Source: JAWLGJ01 sp041685145 (GTDB lineage Bacteria > Pseudomonadota > Alphaproteobacteria > Rhodospirillales > Magnetospirillaceae). From it: a stretch of DNA of 64,000 bases. The notes below the pieces were generated by a model. It saw nothing but the letters and a program-made list of their open reading frames with translations, searched no databases and was not told where the DNA came from. How positions within the stretch are numbered: position 1 is the stretch's first letter; every line of letters begins with the position of its first letter. Below are positions 49,637-61,022 of the stretch, one piece after another. Location of the stretch: assembly GCA_041685145.1 (NCBI GenBank), contig JAWLGJ010000005.1:36465-100464 (forward strand). The letters run 5' to 3'. The position numbers and the translations under genes are program-made.

Positions 49637-51958
49637 ATGCAACCGGCGCTGTTGCGGGCGATCGTCGATTCCGCTCGCGAACCGCTCGCCGCCTTCGATC
49701 CACAGCTCCGCCATATCCTGTTCAACGCCGCCTATGCCGAGCATGTGCGCGCCGGCCAGGGGCGGCCGCCGCGTCGCGGCCGGCGGCTGCCCGGCGGCGA
49801 CGGCAGCGACGCCGCCCGCCACCTGCGCCGCGCCCTGGCGGGTGAGCGCCAGGCGCTGGAGAGCCTGCCGCTGCCGGGGCGCCCCGGCCATCGCCTGACC
49901 GACGTGCGCCTGGAGCCGGTGCGCGACGACGCCGGCGCGGTGGTGGCGGTGCTGCTGTCGGGGCGCCCGGTGGCGACGGCCGCCGGCGCGGGGGACGAAG
50001 CACCCGCCGACGAGGCACGCCGACGCCTGCGTCTGGCGCTGCGCGGCGCCCAGGCGGGGGCCTGGGAGCGCAGCGCCGACGGCCGCGCCCTGGCCTGGTC
50101 GGAGGAGATGCACAATCTCTACGGCATCGAGCCCGAGGCCTTCGACGGCACCGTCGACTCCTGGCTGCGGCGCGTCCACCCCGACGACCGCGCCCGCCTG
50201 GAACGGCAGGTCGAGGACGTCCGGGCCAGCGGCCAGGGCGACTTCGCCTATGAGTTCCGCATCCACCACCCGCAGCGCGGCCTGCGCTGGATGCTGTCGC
50301 AGGGGCAGGTGGTGCGCGACGCCGACGGCCGCGCCCTGGCCCTGCAGGGCGTCACCTTTGACATCACCGAACGCCGCTTGGCCGAGGACGCCGCCCACGC
50401 CAACGCCGTGCGGTTGCAGCTTGCCCTGACCGGGGCCCAGGCGGGATCGTGGGAATGGGACATCCCGCGCGGCCGGGTGCTGTGGTCCGACGAGGTCTTC
50501 GCCCTGGTCGGCCAGGCACCGCGCCCCCTGACGGTGAGGAAGACCCTCGCCTGCCTGCATCCCGACGACCGCGAGACGGTAACCGCCGCCATCCGCACGC
50601 TGCTGGGCGGCCGGCGCGAGGACTTTCACATCGAAAGCCGCGTCACCCATCCCGAACGCGGGGTGCGCTGGCTGAGCTGGATCGGCCGCGTCACCTATGC
50701 CGACGACGACGACGACCCGATGCGGCCGCTGTATGCGCGCGGCATCGCCATCGACATCACCGAGCGCCGGGCGATGGAAAACTCGCTGCGCCGGGCGCGG
50801 CGCGAGGCGCAGCTTGCCAAGGCCGAGGCCGAGCGGGCCAATCTGGCGCGCTCCAAGTTCCTCGCCGGCGCCAGCCACGACCTGCGCCAGCCGGTGCAGG
50901 CGATGAGCCTGCTGACCGCCGTGCTGGCGGGACGCCTGCGCGGGCATCCGGCGGCGCCGCTGGTGGCCAAGCTCAATCAGGCCCAGGAGGGCCTGCGCAC
51001 CATGCTCAACACCCTGCTGGACGTCTCGCGCCTCGACGCCGGCGCCGTGACGCCCGAGCCCCGCCCCCTGGCCATCGGCCCCTTCCTGGAGGATCTGGCC
51101 GTCGAGGTGCTGGTCTGCGCCGAGGACAAGGGCCTGCGCCTGCACGCCGTCGACTGCGGCCTGTGGGTGCGCAGCGACCCGGCGCTGCTGGCGCGCATCC
51201 TGCGCAATCTGCTGCAGAACGCGCTGCGCTACACCGAGGCCGGTGGGATCGTCGTCGGCTGCCGCCGGCGCGGAGACCGCGTGCGCCTCGACGTCGTCGA
51301 CAGCGGCGTCGGCATTCCGCCCGAGCAGCACGAGGCGATTTTCGGCGAGTTCGTGCAGGCCGGCACGGTCGAAGGGCATCGCCAGGGGCTGGGCCTGGGC
51401 CTGTCGATCGTGGAAAGGCTGGCGCGGCTGCTGGATCACCGGCTGGAGGTGGCCTCCGAGCCCGGCCGGGGGTCGCGCTTCTCGCTGTATCTGCCGCGCG
51501 CACAGCCGGCCGCGGTCGCGCCGAAGGCCGCCGAGCCCTTCCTGGAGGAGGGGCCGGCGGAGCCGCGGCTGGTGGTGACCATCGAGGACGACGCCCTGCT
51601 GCGCGACAGCCTGACCCTGATGCTGGAATCCTGGGGCTACGAGGTCGTCGCCGCCGCCTCGGCCGAGGCGGCCCTGCACCGGCTGGCCCTGCACGGCGGC
51701 ACCCCCGACGTGGTGCTGGCCGACTATGGCCTCGGCCGGGGCGAGACCGGCACCGAGGCGCTGCGCCGCATCGCCCGGCGCTACGGCGACGTGCCCAGCA
51801 TCGTCATCACCGGCGACACCTCGCCGCAGCGCATCGTCGAGGTGCTGGAAAGCGGCTTCGAGATCCTGCACAAGCCGCTGGCCCCCAGCGAACTGCGCCA
51901 GGTGGTGGCGCGGCTGGCGGCGCGCCCGGTCGCCGAGCGCCCGCCGCAAACGGTGTAG
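49637..51958 (+). CDS. Triple-PAS hybrid histidine kinase
   Basis: A kinase of about 773 residues with no membrane helix, so probably cytosolic. Three PAS domains lie at about 3-110, 125-250 and 255-380; the second and third have PAC ends VTFDITERRLAEDA and IAIDITERRAMENS. The H-box is FLAGASHDLRQPVQAMSLLT, the DLRQP variant. The ATPase has LRNLLQNALRYTEAGG, DSGVGIPPEQHEAIF and GLGLGLSIVERLARLL. A C-terminal receiver (about 640-760) has IEDDALL, its Asp in DVVLADYGLG, and LHKPLAP. The ATG at 49637 follows a G-rich ribosome site; another ATG lies at 49631. No partner regulator is adjacent; the REC-Hpt protein at 22975 is a possible phosphate acceptor. Confidence 0.92.
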   Translation: MQPALLRAIVDSAREPLAAFDPQLRHILFNAAYAEHVRAGQGRPPRRGRRLPGGDGSDAARHLRRALAGERQALESLPLPGRPGHRLTDVRLEPVRDDAGAVVAVLLSGRPVATAAGAGDEAPADEARRRLRLALRGAQAGAWERSADGRALAWSEEMHNLYGIEPEAFDGTVDSWLRRVHPDDRARLERQVEDVRASGQGDFAYEFRIHHPQRGLRWMLSQGQVVRDADGRALALQGVTFDITERRLAEDAAHANAVRLQLALTGAQAGSWEWDIPRGRVLWSDEVFALVGQAPRPLTVRKTLACLHPDDRETVTAAIRTLLGGRREDFHIESRVTHPERGVRWLSWIGRVTYADDDDDPMRPLYARGIAIDITERRAMENSLRRARREAQLAKAEAERANLARSKFLAGASHDLRQPVQAMSLLTAVLAGRLRGHPAAPLVAKLNQAQEGLRTMLNTLLDVSRLDAGAVTPEPRPLAIGPFLEDLAVEVLVCAEDKGLRLHAVDCGLWVRSDPALLARILRNLLQNALRYTEAGGIVVGCRRRGDRVRLDVVDSGVGIPPEQHEAIFGEFVQAGTVEGHRQGLGLGLSIVERLARLLDHRLEVASEPGRGSRFSLYLPRAQPAAVAPKAAEPFLEEGPAEPRLVVTIEDDALLRDSLTLMLESWGYEVVAAASAEAALHRLALHGGTPDVVLADYGLGRGETGTEALRRIARRYGDVPSIVITGDTSPQRIVEVLESGFEILHKPLAPSELRQVVARLAARPVAERPPQTV

Positions 51959-51977
51959 GGCCGCCTACTCGGCGGCC
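51959..51977. terminator. Symmetric hairpin between convergent genes
   Basis: GGCCGCC-TACTC-GGCGGCC forms a perfect seven-base-pair stem directly at the junction of the hybrid kinase and trpB-like genes, and it contains the stop codon of the latter. There is no T-run. It could act on both strands. Confidence 0.3.
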
Positions 51978-53329
51978 GGCAGGTCGGCCAGCGCCGCGTC
52001 CAGGGCGGTCTCGTCGAAGGGCACGTCCTCCAGCTTGCCGGCGAAATAGTCGGTGTAGGCCTGCATGTCGAAATGGCCGTGGCCGGAGAGGTTGAACAGG
52101 ATGGTGCGGGCCGTGCCCTCCTCGCGGCAGCGCAGCGCCTCGTCCACCACCGCCTTGATGGTGTGGGTGGTTTCCGGCGCCGGCACGATGCCCTCGTTGC
52201 GGGCGAACTGCACCCCGGCCGCGAAGCATTCGGTCTGCTGATAGGCGCGGGCCTCGATCAGGCCCAGCTCCTTGATGTGGCTGACCATCGGCGCCATGCC
52301 GTGATAGCGCAGCCCCCCGGCGTGGAAGCCCGGCGGCATGAAGGACGAGCCCAGGGTGTGCATCTTCACCAGCGGCGTGAGGCGGCCGGTGTCGCCGAAG
52401 TCATAGGCGTAGCGCCCCTTGGTGAGGGTGGGGCAGGAGGTGGGCTCGACCGCCACCACGCGGATGTCCTTCCCCTCGACGACCTTCTGGCGCAGATAGG
52501 GAAAGGCGAGCCCGGCGAAATTGCTGCCGCCGCCGGTGCTGGCGATGACGATGTCGGGCTCGGCGTCGGCCATCGCCATCTGCTCGATGGCCTCCAGCCC
52601 GATCACCGTCTGGTGCAGCAGGACGTGGTTGAGGACGCTGCCCAGCGAGTATTTGGTGTCGTCGCGCTGCACGGCGCGCTCGACGGCCTCGGAAATGGCG
52701 ATGCCCAACGAGCCGGTGCTGTCGGGGAACCGGGCGAGGATGGCGCGCCCGGCCTCGGTGATGTCGGTGGGGCTGGCGTGGCAGGTGGCGCCATAGGTCT
52801 CCATCAGCGCCCGGCGGTAGGGCTTCTGCTGATACGACACCTTGACCATAAAGACTTCCACCTCCAGCCCGAACAGCGAGCCCGCGAAGGCCAGGGACGA
52901 GCCCCACTGCCCGGCGCCGGTTTCGGTGGTCAGGCGCTTGACGCCTTCCTGCTGGTTGTAGAAGGCCTGGGCGACGGCGGTGTTGGGCTTGTGGCTGCCG
53001 GCGGGGGAGACGCCCTCGTATTTGTAGAAGATCTTCGCCGGCGTCCGCAGTGCCTGTTCCAGCCGCCGCGCCCGGTACAGCGGCGCCGGCCGCCACAGGC
53101 GGTAGACCTCGCGCACCGGCTCGGGGATCTCGATCCAGCGTTCGGCGCTGACCTCCTGCTGGATGACCGCCATCGGGAACAGCGGCGCCAGATCGTCGGG
53201 GCCCAGCGGCTGCCCGGTGCCGGGATGCAGCGGCGGCGGCGGCGGCGCCGGCAGGTCGGCGGCAATGTTGTACCACGCCTTGGGCAGACGCCCTTCGGGC
53301 AGCACGTATTTGATGGTGTCGTCGCTCAT
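51965..53329 (-). CDS. TrpB2-type tryptophan synthase beta-like PLP protein
   Basis: A 454-residue PLP enzyme of the TrpB2 class, longer than TrpB1 and found without trpA beside it. The cofactor lysine is in YEGVSPAGSHKPNTAVAQAF, substrate-side residues are in TTETGAGQWGSSLAFAGSLF, and the phosphate loop is IASTGGGSNFAGLAFPYL. Other segments are VAVEPTSCPTLTKGRYAYDF and EGIVPAPETTHTIKAVVDEA. TrpB2 enzymes condense indole with serine (or phosphoserine in some archaea) and may salvage indole. A primary trpAB pair is expected elsewhere. The ATG at 53329 has GGAGAGGG upstream. It lies 95 bases downstream of secA on the same strand. Confidence 0.9.
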   Translation of the reverse strand: MSDDTIKYVLPEGRLPKAWYNIAADLPAPPPPPLHPGTGQPLGPDDLAPLFPMAVIQQEVSAERWIEIPEPVREVYRLWRPAPLYRARRLEQALRTPAKIFYKYEGVSPAGSHKPNTAVAQAFYNQQEGVKRLTTETGAGQWGSSLAFAGSLFGLEVEVFMVKVSYQQKPYRRALMETYGATCHASPTDITEAGRAILARFPDSTGSLGIAISEAVERAVQRDDTKYSLGSVLNHVLLHQTVIGLEAIEQMAMADAEPDIVIASTGGGSNFAGLAFPYLRQKVVEGKDIRVVAVEPTSCPTLTKGRYAYDFGDTGRLTPLVKMHTLGSSFMPPGFHAGGLRYHGMAPMVSHIKELGLIEARAYQQTECFAAGVQFARNEGIVPAPETTHTIKAVVDEALRCREEGTARTILFNLSGHGHFDMQAYTDYFAGKLEDVPFDETALDAALADLPAAE

Positions 53330-53424
53330 CGCATCCCTCTCCCCACATGGCGTTCGGGCAGTATTAGCCCGCCGGAGAGAGGATTTCCAGCCCGCGCGGA
53401 GTTGGCGGCGACGGGACAGGCGCC

Positions 53425-56166
<2,742 letters not shown>

Positions 56167-56390
56167 TCGGGTGTCCTTCGAAAAAGCGGCAACGCACGCA
56201 TGGCTTTGCGACGGAGACACAGATAGAGCCCCCGGCAGGTCATGTCAACGCGCCCGCGGCCGGCGCGGCGGGCCCTCGGCCGGGGCCAATGGCCGCTTGT
56301 GCCGGCCAAGCGGTTGTGCATTATGCGGGGACATACGACGTGGCGGGGAACCGCCGGTCCGCACAACGCCACAGCGAGGGGAAGCCATCC

Positions 56391-57251
56391 ATGCGCCATC
56401 GCAACCACATCGCCGCCGCCGTCGTCGCCGCCGCCGCCGCGCTCGCCGCCCCGTGGCCGCTGGTCGCCCAGGAAAGCGAGGATCCGGTGGTGGCCGTCGT
56501 CGACGGCGAGGAAATTCGCCGCTCGACGGTGGAAGAGGTGCGCGGCTCGCTGCCGCAGTTGCAGCAGGTGCCGCTCGAAATGGTCTACGAGCAGCTTCTC
56601 GACCACGTCATCATCAGCCACCTGCTGACCAGCAAGGCCCGCGAGGCGGGGCTGGCCGACGACCCCGAGGTTCAGCAGCGCCTGAAGATGCTGGAAGAGC
56701 AGATCCTGCAGCAGGCCTATCTGGCTGAGCGCGTCGACGACGCCATGACCGACGAACGCCTGCGGGCCGCCTATGACGAATACGTCGAGAGCAATCCCCC
56801 GCAGGAACAGGTCCGCGCCCGCCACATCCTGCTCGACAGCGAGGAGGCGGCCCGCGAGGCCATCGCCGCCATCGAGGGCGGCGCCGCGTTCGAGGAGGTG
56901 GCGCGGGAGCGTTCCACCGGCCCCACGGCCGAGAACGGTGGGGATCTGGGCTATTTCAGCCGCGAGGACATGGTCGAGCCCTTCGCCGAGGCCGCCTTCG
57001 GGATGGAGGCCGGCGAGGTGAGCGCGGAGCCGGTGCAGACCCAGTTCGGCTGGCACGTCATCAAGGTCGAGGACCGCCGCATGTCCGAGCCGCCGGCCTT
57101 CGCCGAGATGCGCGACGAACTGCGCCGCAATCTGGCCGAGCAGGTTGCCCAGGAAGAGGTCGCGCGCCTGCGCGAGGAGGCCGACATCGACCGCTTCGCC
57201 CTCGACGGCACGCCGCTGGAGAACGGCGCGGGGGCGGGCGCCGCCGAGTGA
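56391..57251 (+). CDS. Parvulin-type peptidyl-prolyl isomerase, exported
   Basis: A 286-residue periplasmic foldase. A signal peptide of about 27 residues (AAAVVAAAAALAAPWPLVAQ) is followed by a SurA-like helical region (QQVPLEMVYEQLLDHVIISH) and a single rotamase domain (about 140-230) with VRARHILLDSEEAAREAIAA, then GGDLGYFSREDMVEPFAEAA and VQTQFGWHVIKVEDRR. It likely assists outer-membrane protein folding after Sec export, which makes its position opposite secA meaningful. GAGGGGA precedes the ATG. argJ follows after 22 bases. Confidence 0.93.
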   Translation: MRHRNHIAAAVVAAAAALAAPWPLVAQESEDPVVAVVDGEEIRRSTVEEVRGSLPQLQQVPLEMVYEQLLDHVIISHLLTSKAREAGLADDPEVQQRLKMLEEQILQQAYLAERVDDAMTDERLRAAYDEYVESNPPQEQVRARHILLDSEEAAREAIAAIEGGAAFEEVARERSTGPTAENGGDLGYFSREDMVEPFAEAAFGMEAGEVSAEPVQTQFGWHVIKVEDRRMSEPPAFAEMRDELRRNLAEQVAQEEVARLREEADIDRFALDGTPLENGAGAGAAE

Positions 57252-57273
57252 GCCTTCGCACCGGAGACCGCGC

Positions 57274-58503
57274 ATGACCGCCGTTTCGCCGCTGGCCCCG
57301 GCCGCCTTCCCCGACCTGCCGCCCGTGGCGGGGGTGCGGGTGGCGGCCGCCGCCTGCGGGCTGCGTTACCGGGGGCGCCTCGACCTCATGCTGGCCGAGT
57401 TCGTCCCCGGCACCACCGTCGCCGGGGTGCTCACCCGCTCGCTGACCGCCTCGGCGCCGGTGCACTGGTGCCGGATGGCGCTGGAGAACGGCGAGGCCCG
57501 CGCCCTGGTGGTCAACGCCGGCAACGCCAACGCCTTCAGCGGCGCCGCCGGCGAGGCGACGGTGCTGCAAACCGCCGAGACGGCGGCGGGCTTGACCGGC
57601 TGCGACAAGCGCGACGTCTTCCTGGCCTCGACCGGCACCATCGGCGAGCGCCTGGACGCCGAGCGGCTGACCGCCTGCCTGGAGCCGCTCAAGCGCGCCC
57701 TCGCCCCCGGCGACTGGGAGGCGGCGGCGCGGGCGATCATGACCACCGACACCTTCCCCAAGGGCGCCAGCCGCACCGCCGACATCGGCGGCGTGCCGGT
57801 GACCATCACCGGCATCGCCAAGGGCTCGGGGATGATCGCCCCGGACATGGCCACCATGCTGGGATTCGTGTTCACCGACGCCCGCATCCCGGCGCCGGTG
57901 TTGCAGGCGATGCTGAAGGCCGGCGCCGACCGCTCGTTCAACTGCATCACCGTCGACGGCGACACCTCGACCAGCGACACGCTGCTGCTGTTCGCCACCG
58001 GCCGGGCCGGGAACCCCGGCGTCCGCGACCACCGCGACCCGGCGCTGCGCGGCTTCCGCCGTGCGCTGGAGGCGGTGCTGATCGACCTGGCGCACCAGAT
58101 CGTCCGCGACGGCGAGGGCGCCACCAAATTCGTCACCGTCACCGTCACCGGCGCCGCCAGCGCCCGCGCGGCGCGGCGCATCGGGCTGGCGGTGGCCAAC
58201 TCGCCGCTGGTCAAGACCGCCATCGCCGGCGAGGACGCCAACTGGGGCCGCATCGTCATGGCGGTGGGCAAGGCCGGCGAGAAGGCCGACCGCGACCGCC
58301 TCGCCATCGCCATCGGCGGCGTGCGCATCGCCGAGAAGGGCGAGGCCGTTCCCGACTACGATGAAGCGCCGGTGGCCCGGCATATGAAGGGGCGGGAAAT
58401 CGATATCCATGTCGATGTCGGCGTCGGGCGCGGGCGCGCCACCGTCTGGACCTGCGACCTGACCCACGGCTATATCGACATCAATGCCTCCTACCGCACC
58501 TGA
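57274..58503 (+). CDS. argJ: Bifunctional ornithine acetyltransferase/N-acetylglutamate synthase
   Basis: A 409-residue ArgJ, an Ntn-type enzyme that moves acetyl groups from acetylornithine to glutamate. The self-cleavage site is KGSGMIAPDMATMLGF (183-198), where cleavage before Thr194 exposes the nucleophile of the beta subunit. Other signatures are VVNAGNANAFSG, FLASTGTIGERL, CITVDGDTSTSDT and EDANWGRIVMAVGK, and the protein ends in INASYRT. With argD and argF (10999-13094) it points to the cyclic arginine pathway. It is co-directional with the parvulin gene and overlaps the next start by 20 bases. Confidence 0.97.
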   Translation: MTAVSPLAPAAFPDLPPVAGVRVAAAACGLRYRGRLDLMLAEFVPGTTVAGVLTRSLTASAPVHWCRMALENGEARALVVNAGNANAFSGAAGEATVLQTAETAAGLTGCDKRDVFLASTGTIGERLDAERLTACLEPLKRALAPGDWEAAARAIMTTDTFPKGASRTADIGGVPVTITGIAKGSGMIAPDMATMLGFVFTDARIPAPVLQAMLKAGADRSFNCITVDGDTSTSDTLLLFATGRAGNPGVRDHRDPALRGFRRALEAVLIDLAHQIVRDGEGATKFVTVTVTGAASARAARRIGLAVANSPLVKTAIAGEDANWGRIVMAVGKAGEKADRDRLAIAIGGVRIAEKGEAVPDYDEAPVARHMKGREIDIHVDVGVGRGRATVWTCDLTHGYIDINASYRT

Positions 58504-59452
58504 GGAGGGCTGCCTGGCGGCGCGCGGCTGGCGGGGCGAGCCCCTCGACACCGCCAATCTGCGCCTGCGCCCGGCCGCCGCCGCCGATGCCGAGGCGCTG
58601 GCGGCGCTGGCCGGCGACTGGGAGGTGGCGCGCTGGACCTGCAACATTCCCCACCCGCTGACCGCGGCGGCGGTGCTGGAGTGGCTGGAGGCGGCCGCCG
58701 GCCACGTCTTCGTCATCGAACGCCGCCGCGACGGCGCCGTGGCGGGTGCCATCGGCCTCGACATCACCGAGGACGGGGCGGTGCTGGGCTACTGGATCGG
58801 CCGCCCGTATTGGCGCCACGGCTACGCCTCGGAAGCGGTGCGGCGCCTGCTGCGCCTGGCCTTCCACGACCTCGGCGTGGCGCGGGTCACCGCCGACTGC
58901 CTCGTCGACAACACCGGCTCGCGCCGGGTGCTGGAGGGAACCGGATTCCGCCACGACGCCGACCGCACCCGCTTCATGCCGGCGCGGGGGGCCGACGGCG
59001 ACATGGCCGTCTATCGCCTGGAGCGCGGCGAGTGGGTGGCGGCGCACGCGGCGCGGCCGATGCTGCTGGTGGCGGCGGCGGCGCTGGTCGACGCCGACGG
59101 CCGCGTGCTGATCACCCGCCGCCCCGAGGGCAAGCCCCTGGCCGGGCTGTGGGAGTTCCCGGGCGGCAAGGTGCAGGCGGGCGAAACGCCGGAAGACGCC
59201 CTCATCCGCGAACTGCACGAGGAACTGGGCGTCGACGTGACCTCCGCCTGCCTGGCGCCGCTGGCCTTCGCGTCGCACGACTACGACCGCTTCCACCTGC
59301 TGATGCCGCTGTATGTCTGCCGCAACTGGCGCGGCCGGGTGGAGCCGCGCGAGGGCCAGGGCACCGCCTGGGCACGGGCGGCGCGGCTGGCGGACTACGC
59401 CATGCCCCCCGCCGACGTGCCGTTGGTGGCGCTGCTGCGCGACTGGCTGTAG
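58484..59452 (+). CDS. GNAT acetyltransferase fused to a MutT-like Nudix hydrolase
   Basis: A 322-residue fusion. Residues about 20-180 form a RimJ/RimL-type GNAT domain: DTANLRLRPAAAADAEALAA, GYWIGRPYWRHGYASEAVRR (acetyl-CoA loop) and DNTGSRRVLEGTGFRHDADR. Residues about 190-322 form a Nudix domain with the full Nudix box in FPGGKVQAGETPEDALIREL continuing HEELGV. The Nudix half resembles MutT, which removes oxidised dGTP. In many alphaproteobacteria these are two neighbouring genes after argJ; here they are one protein. The ATG lies inside the argJ end. Why acetylation and nucleotide cleansing are joined is not known. Confidence 0.9.
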   Translation: MPPTAPEEGCLAARGWRGEPLDTANLRLRPAAAADAEALAALAGDWEVARWTCNIPHPLTAAAVLEWLEAAAGHVFVIERRRDGAVAGAIGLDITEDGAVLGYWIGRPYWRHGYASEAVRRLLRLAFHDLGVARVTADCLVDNTGSRRVLEGTGFRHDADRTRFMPARGADGDMAVYRLERGEWVAAHAARPMLLVAAAALVDADGRVLITRRPEGKPLAGLWEFPGGKVQAGETPEDALIRELHEELGVDVTSACLAPLAFASHDYDRFHLLMPLYVCRNWRGRVEPREGQGTAWARAARLADYAMPPADVPLVALLRDWL

Positions 59453-59467
59453 ACCGCGCCCGGCGCG

Positions 59468-59782
59468 TCAGTCGGCCAGCGCCCGGTACACCGTCCAGTA
59501 GGTCGAGCCCGAGACGATGTGCGGCTCCAAATCGCGGCTCCAGCGTTTGTGGGCCTCGATGGCGGCCAGCTTCTTCCAGCTCTCGTCGAGCTGCGTGAGG
59601 TCGTCGAGGCTCACCTCCAGCACCAGCGCCGCCTCCTTGGCGCCGACGGCGCCGGTGAGCAGGCGGACGCGGTCGCTCCAGCCGATCTGGGCGCCGATGT
59701 CGCGGCACCAGGCCTGCACCGACTCCGTCGCCTCCTGCTTGTGGCCAAATCGGGCCTCGATGTGCCAGCGGGCAACGATCAT
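59468..59782 (-). CDS. Small hypothetical protein, likely dimeric alpha/beta barrel
   Basis: A 104-residue soluble protein starting MIVARWHIEARFGHKQEATE, with LLTGAVGAKEAALVLEVSLD in the middle and WSRDLEPHIVSGSTYWTVYR at the end. The strand-helix-strand pattern resembles ferredoxin-like dimeric alpha/beta barrels of the NIPSNAP or monooxygenase-like type, but I cannot name the family. GGAG precedes the ATG at 59782. It is convergent with the GNAT-Nudix gene, with 15 bases between the stops. Confidence 0.75.
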   Translation of the reverse strand: MIVARWHIEARFGHKQEATESVQAWCRDIGAQIGWSDRVRLLTGAVGAKEAALVLEVSLDDLTQLDESWKKLAAIEAHKRWSRDLEPHIVSGSTYWTVYRALAD

Positions 59783-59949
59783 GATGGGACTCCGGTTGCG
59801 GTCGAAACGGCCCCCAGCCTACGTCGCCGCGCAGGAGCAGAGGGAAGGCATCGGCCTTACCGCAAGCGGGGGAGGTCCGCGCGCCACGGTTGGCAGGCGC
59901 GCCGCCGGCTGGTAACCAGAAACAACGCAATCGCGCCGGAGGCCCGCCC

Positions 59950-60717
59950 GTGCCGGATGTCGTCGTCACCGCCGCCGTGCTCGTCATCGGCAACGAGATC
60001 CTCAGCGGCCGCACCCGCGACGCCAATGTGCAGACCATCGCCGCCGGGCTGGCGGCGCAGGGCATTCGGCTGCGCGAGGCGCGCGTGGTTCCCGACGAGA
60101 TTCCGGTCATCGTCGCGGCGCTGGACGCCCTGCGCGCCGCCCACGACTACGTCTTCACCACCGGCGGCATCGGCAGCACCCACGACGACGTCACCGCCGA
60201 GGCGGTGGCCCGCGCCTTCGGCCGCCGCCTGGTCCGCGATCCCGAGGCGGTGCGCCGCCTGGAGGCGCATTACGGCCGCGCCGCGCTGACCGAGGCGCGG
60301 CTGCTGATGGCGCGGGTGCCCGAGGGCGCCGCCCTTCTCGACAACCCGGTCAGCGCCGCCCCCGGCTTCCGGGTCGAGAACGTCCACGTCCTGCCGGGCA
60401 TTCCGCGCATCATGCAGGCGGTGTTCGAGGCCCTGCGCCCGTCGCTGCGCGGCGGCACGCCGATGACATCGCAAAGCGTCACCATATATGTGCCGGAGAG
60501 CGTCCTGGCCCCGGGGCTGGGCGCGCTGCAGGCCCGTCACGCGGCGGTGGAGGTGGGCAGCTATCCCTTCTTCCGCGACGACCGCGTCGGCGCGGTCATC
60601 GTGGTGCGCGGCACCGACCCCGGTGCAGTGGCGCGCGCGGCGGCCGAGGTCGCGGACCTGGCGCGCGCGCTGGGGGCGATGCCGGAAACTGACGCGGGAA
60701 CCGGCGGGGACGCATAG
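59950..60717 (+). CDS. CinA-like molybdopterin-binding domain protein
   Basis: A 255-residue protein with the MoaB/MogA-like fold found at the N-terminus of CinA: AAVLVIGNEILSGRTRDANV, FTTGGIGSTHDDVTAEAVAR and NVHVLPGIPRIMQAVFEALR. The nicotinamide-nucleotide deamidase domain of full CinA is absent. Stand-alone forms are common in alphaproteobacteria and are usually annotated as competence/damage-inducible protein A, but their substrate is uncertain. The GTG at 59950 has GGAGG eight bases upstream. Confidence 0.9.
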   Translation: MPDVVVTAAVLVIGNEILSGRTRDANVQTIAAGLAAQGIRLREARVVPDEIPVIVAALDALRAAHDYVFTTGGIGSTHDDVTAEAVARAFGRRLVRDPEAVRRLEAHYGRAALTEARLLMARVPEGAALLDNPVSAAPGFRVENVHVLPGIPRIMQAVFEALRPSLRGGTPMTSQSVTIYVPESVLAPGLGALQARHAAVEVGSYPFFRDDRVGAVIVVRGTDPGAVARAAAEVADLARALGAMPETDAGTGGDA

Positions 60718-60737
60718 GGCCACCGGCGGACCGGGCA

Positions 60738-60983
60738 ATGCGGCCACACGAAAAGCACGTCGTTCTCTTCCTGCTGCGGCACCTTCTCTACGGCACCGTC
60801 GGCGGCGTCACCTTCGGGATGCTGATGCTGGCCTTCGACATCGCCGGCCTGCGCACGCTGGCGTTCAATTCGCAGCAGCCCGCCCTGGCGCTGGGGCTGC
60901 TGTTCTTCGGCCTGTTCGTGACCTTCGGCAGCGTCGGCATGGGCGTCGGCATCATGAGCCTGGGGCGCGACGACCCGCCCTGA
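60738..60983 (+). CDS. Small two-helix membrane protein
   Basis: An 81-residue protein with two hydrophobic segments, LYGTVGGVTFGMLMLAFDI and ALALGLLFFGLFVTFGSVGM, and a short charged C-terminus. It starts 20 bases after the CinA-like gene and is probably in the same transcript. Similar small proteins occur in alphaproteobacteria, but I know no function for them. Confidence 0.7.
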   Translation: MRPHEKHVVLFLLRHLLYGTVGGVTFGMLMLAFDIAGLRTLAFNSQQPALALGLLFFGLFVTFGSVGMGVGIMSLGRDDPP

Positions 60984-61022
60984 GCGGCCCCCGGGCGTCG
61001 CCGGGGGCCGCGGGCGGACGGA

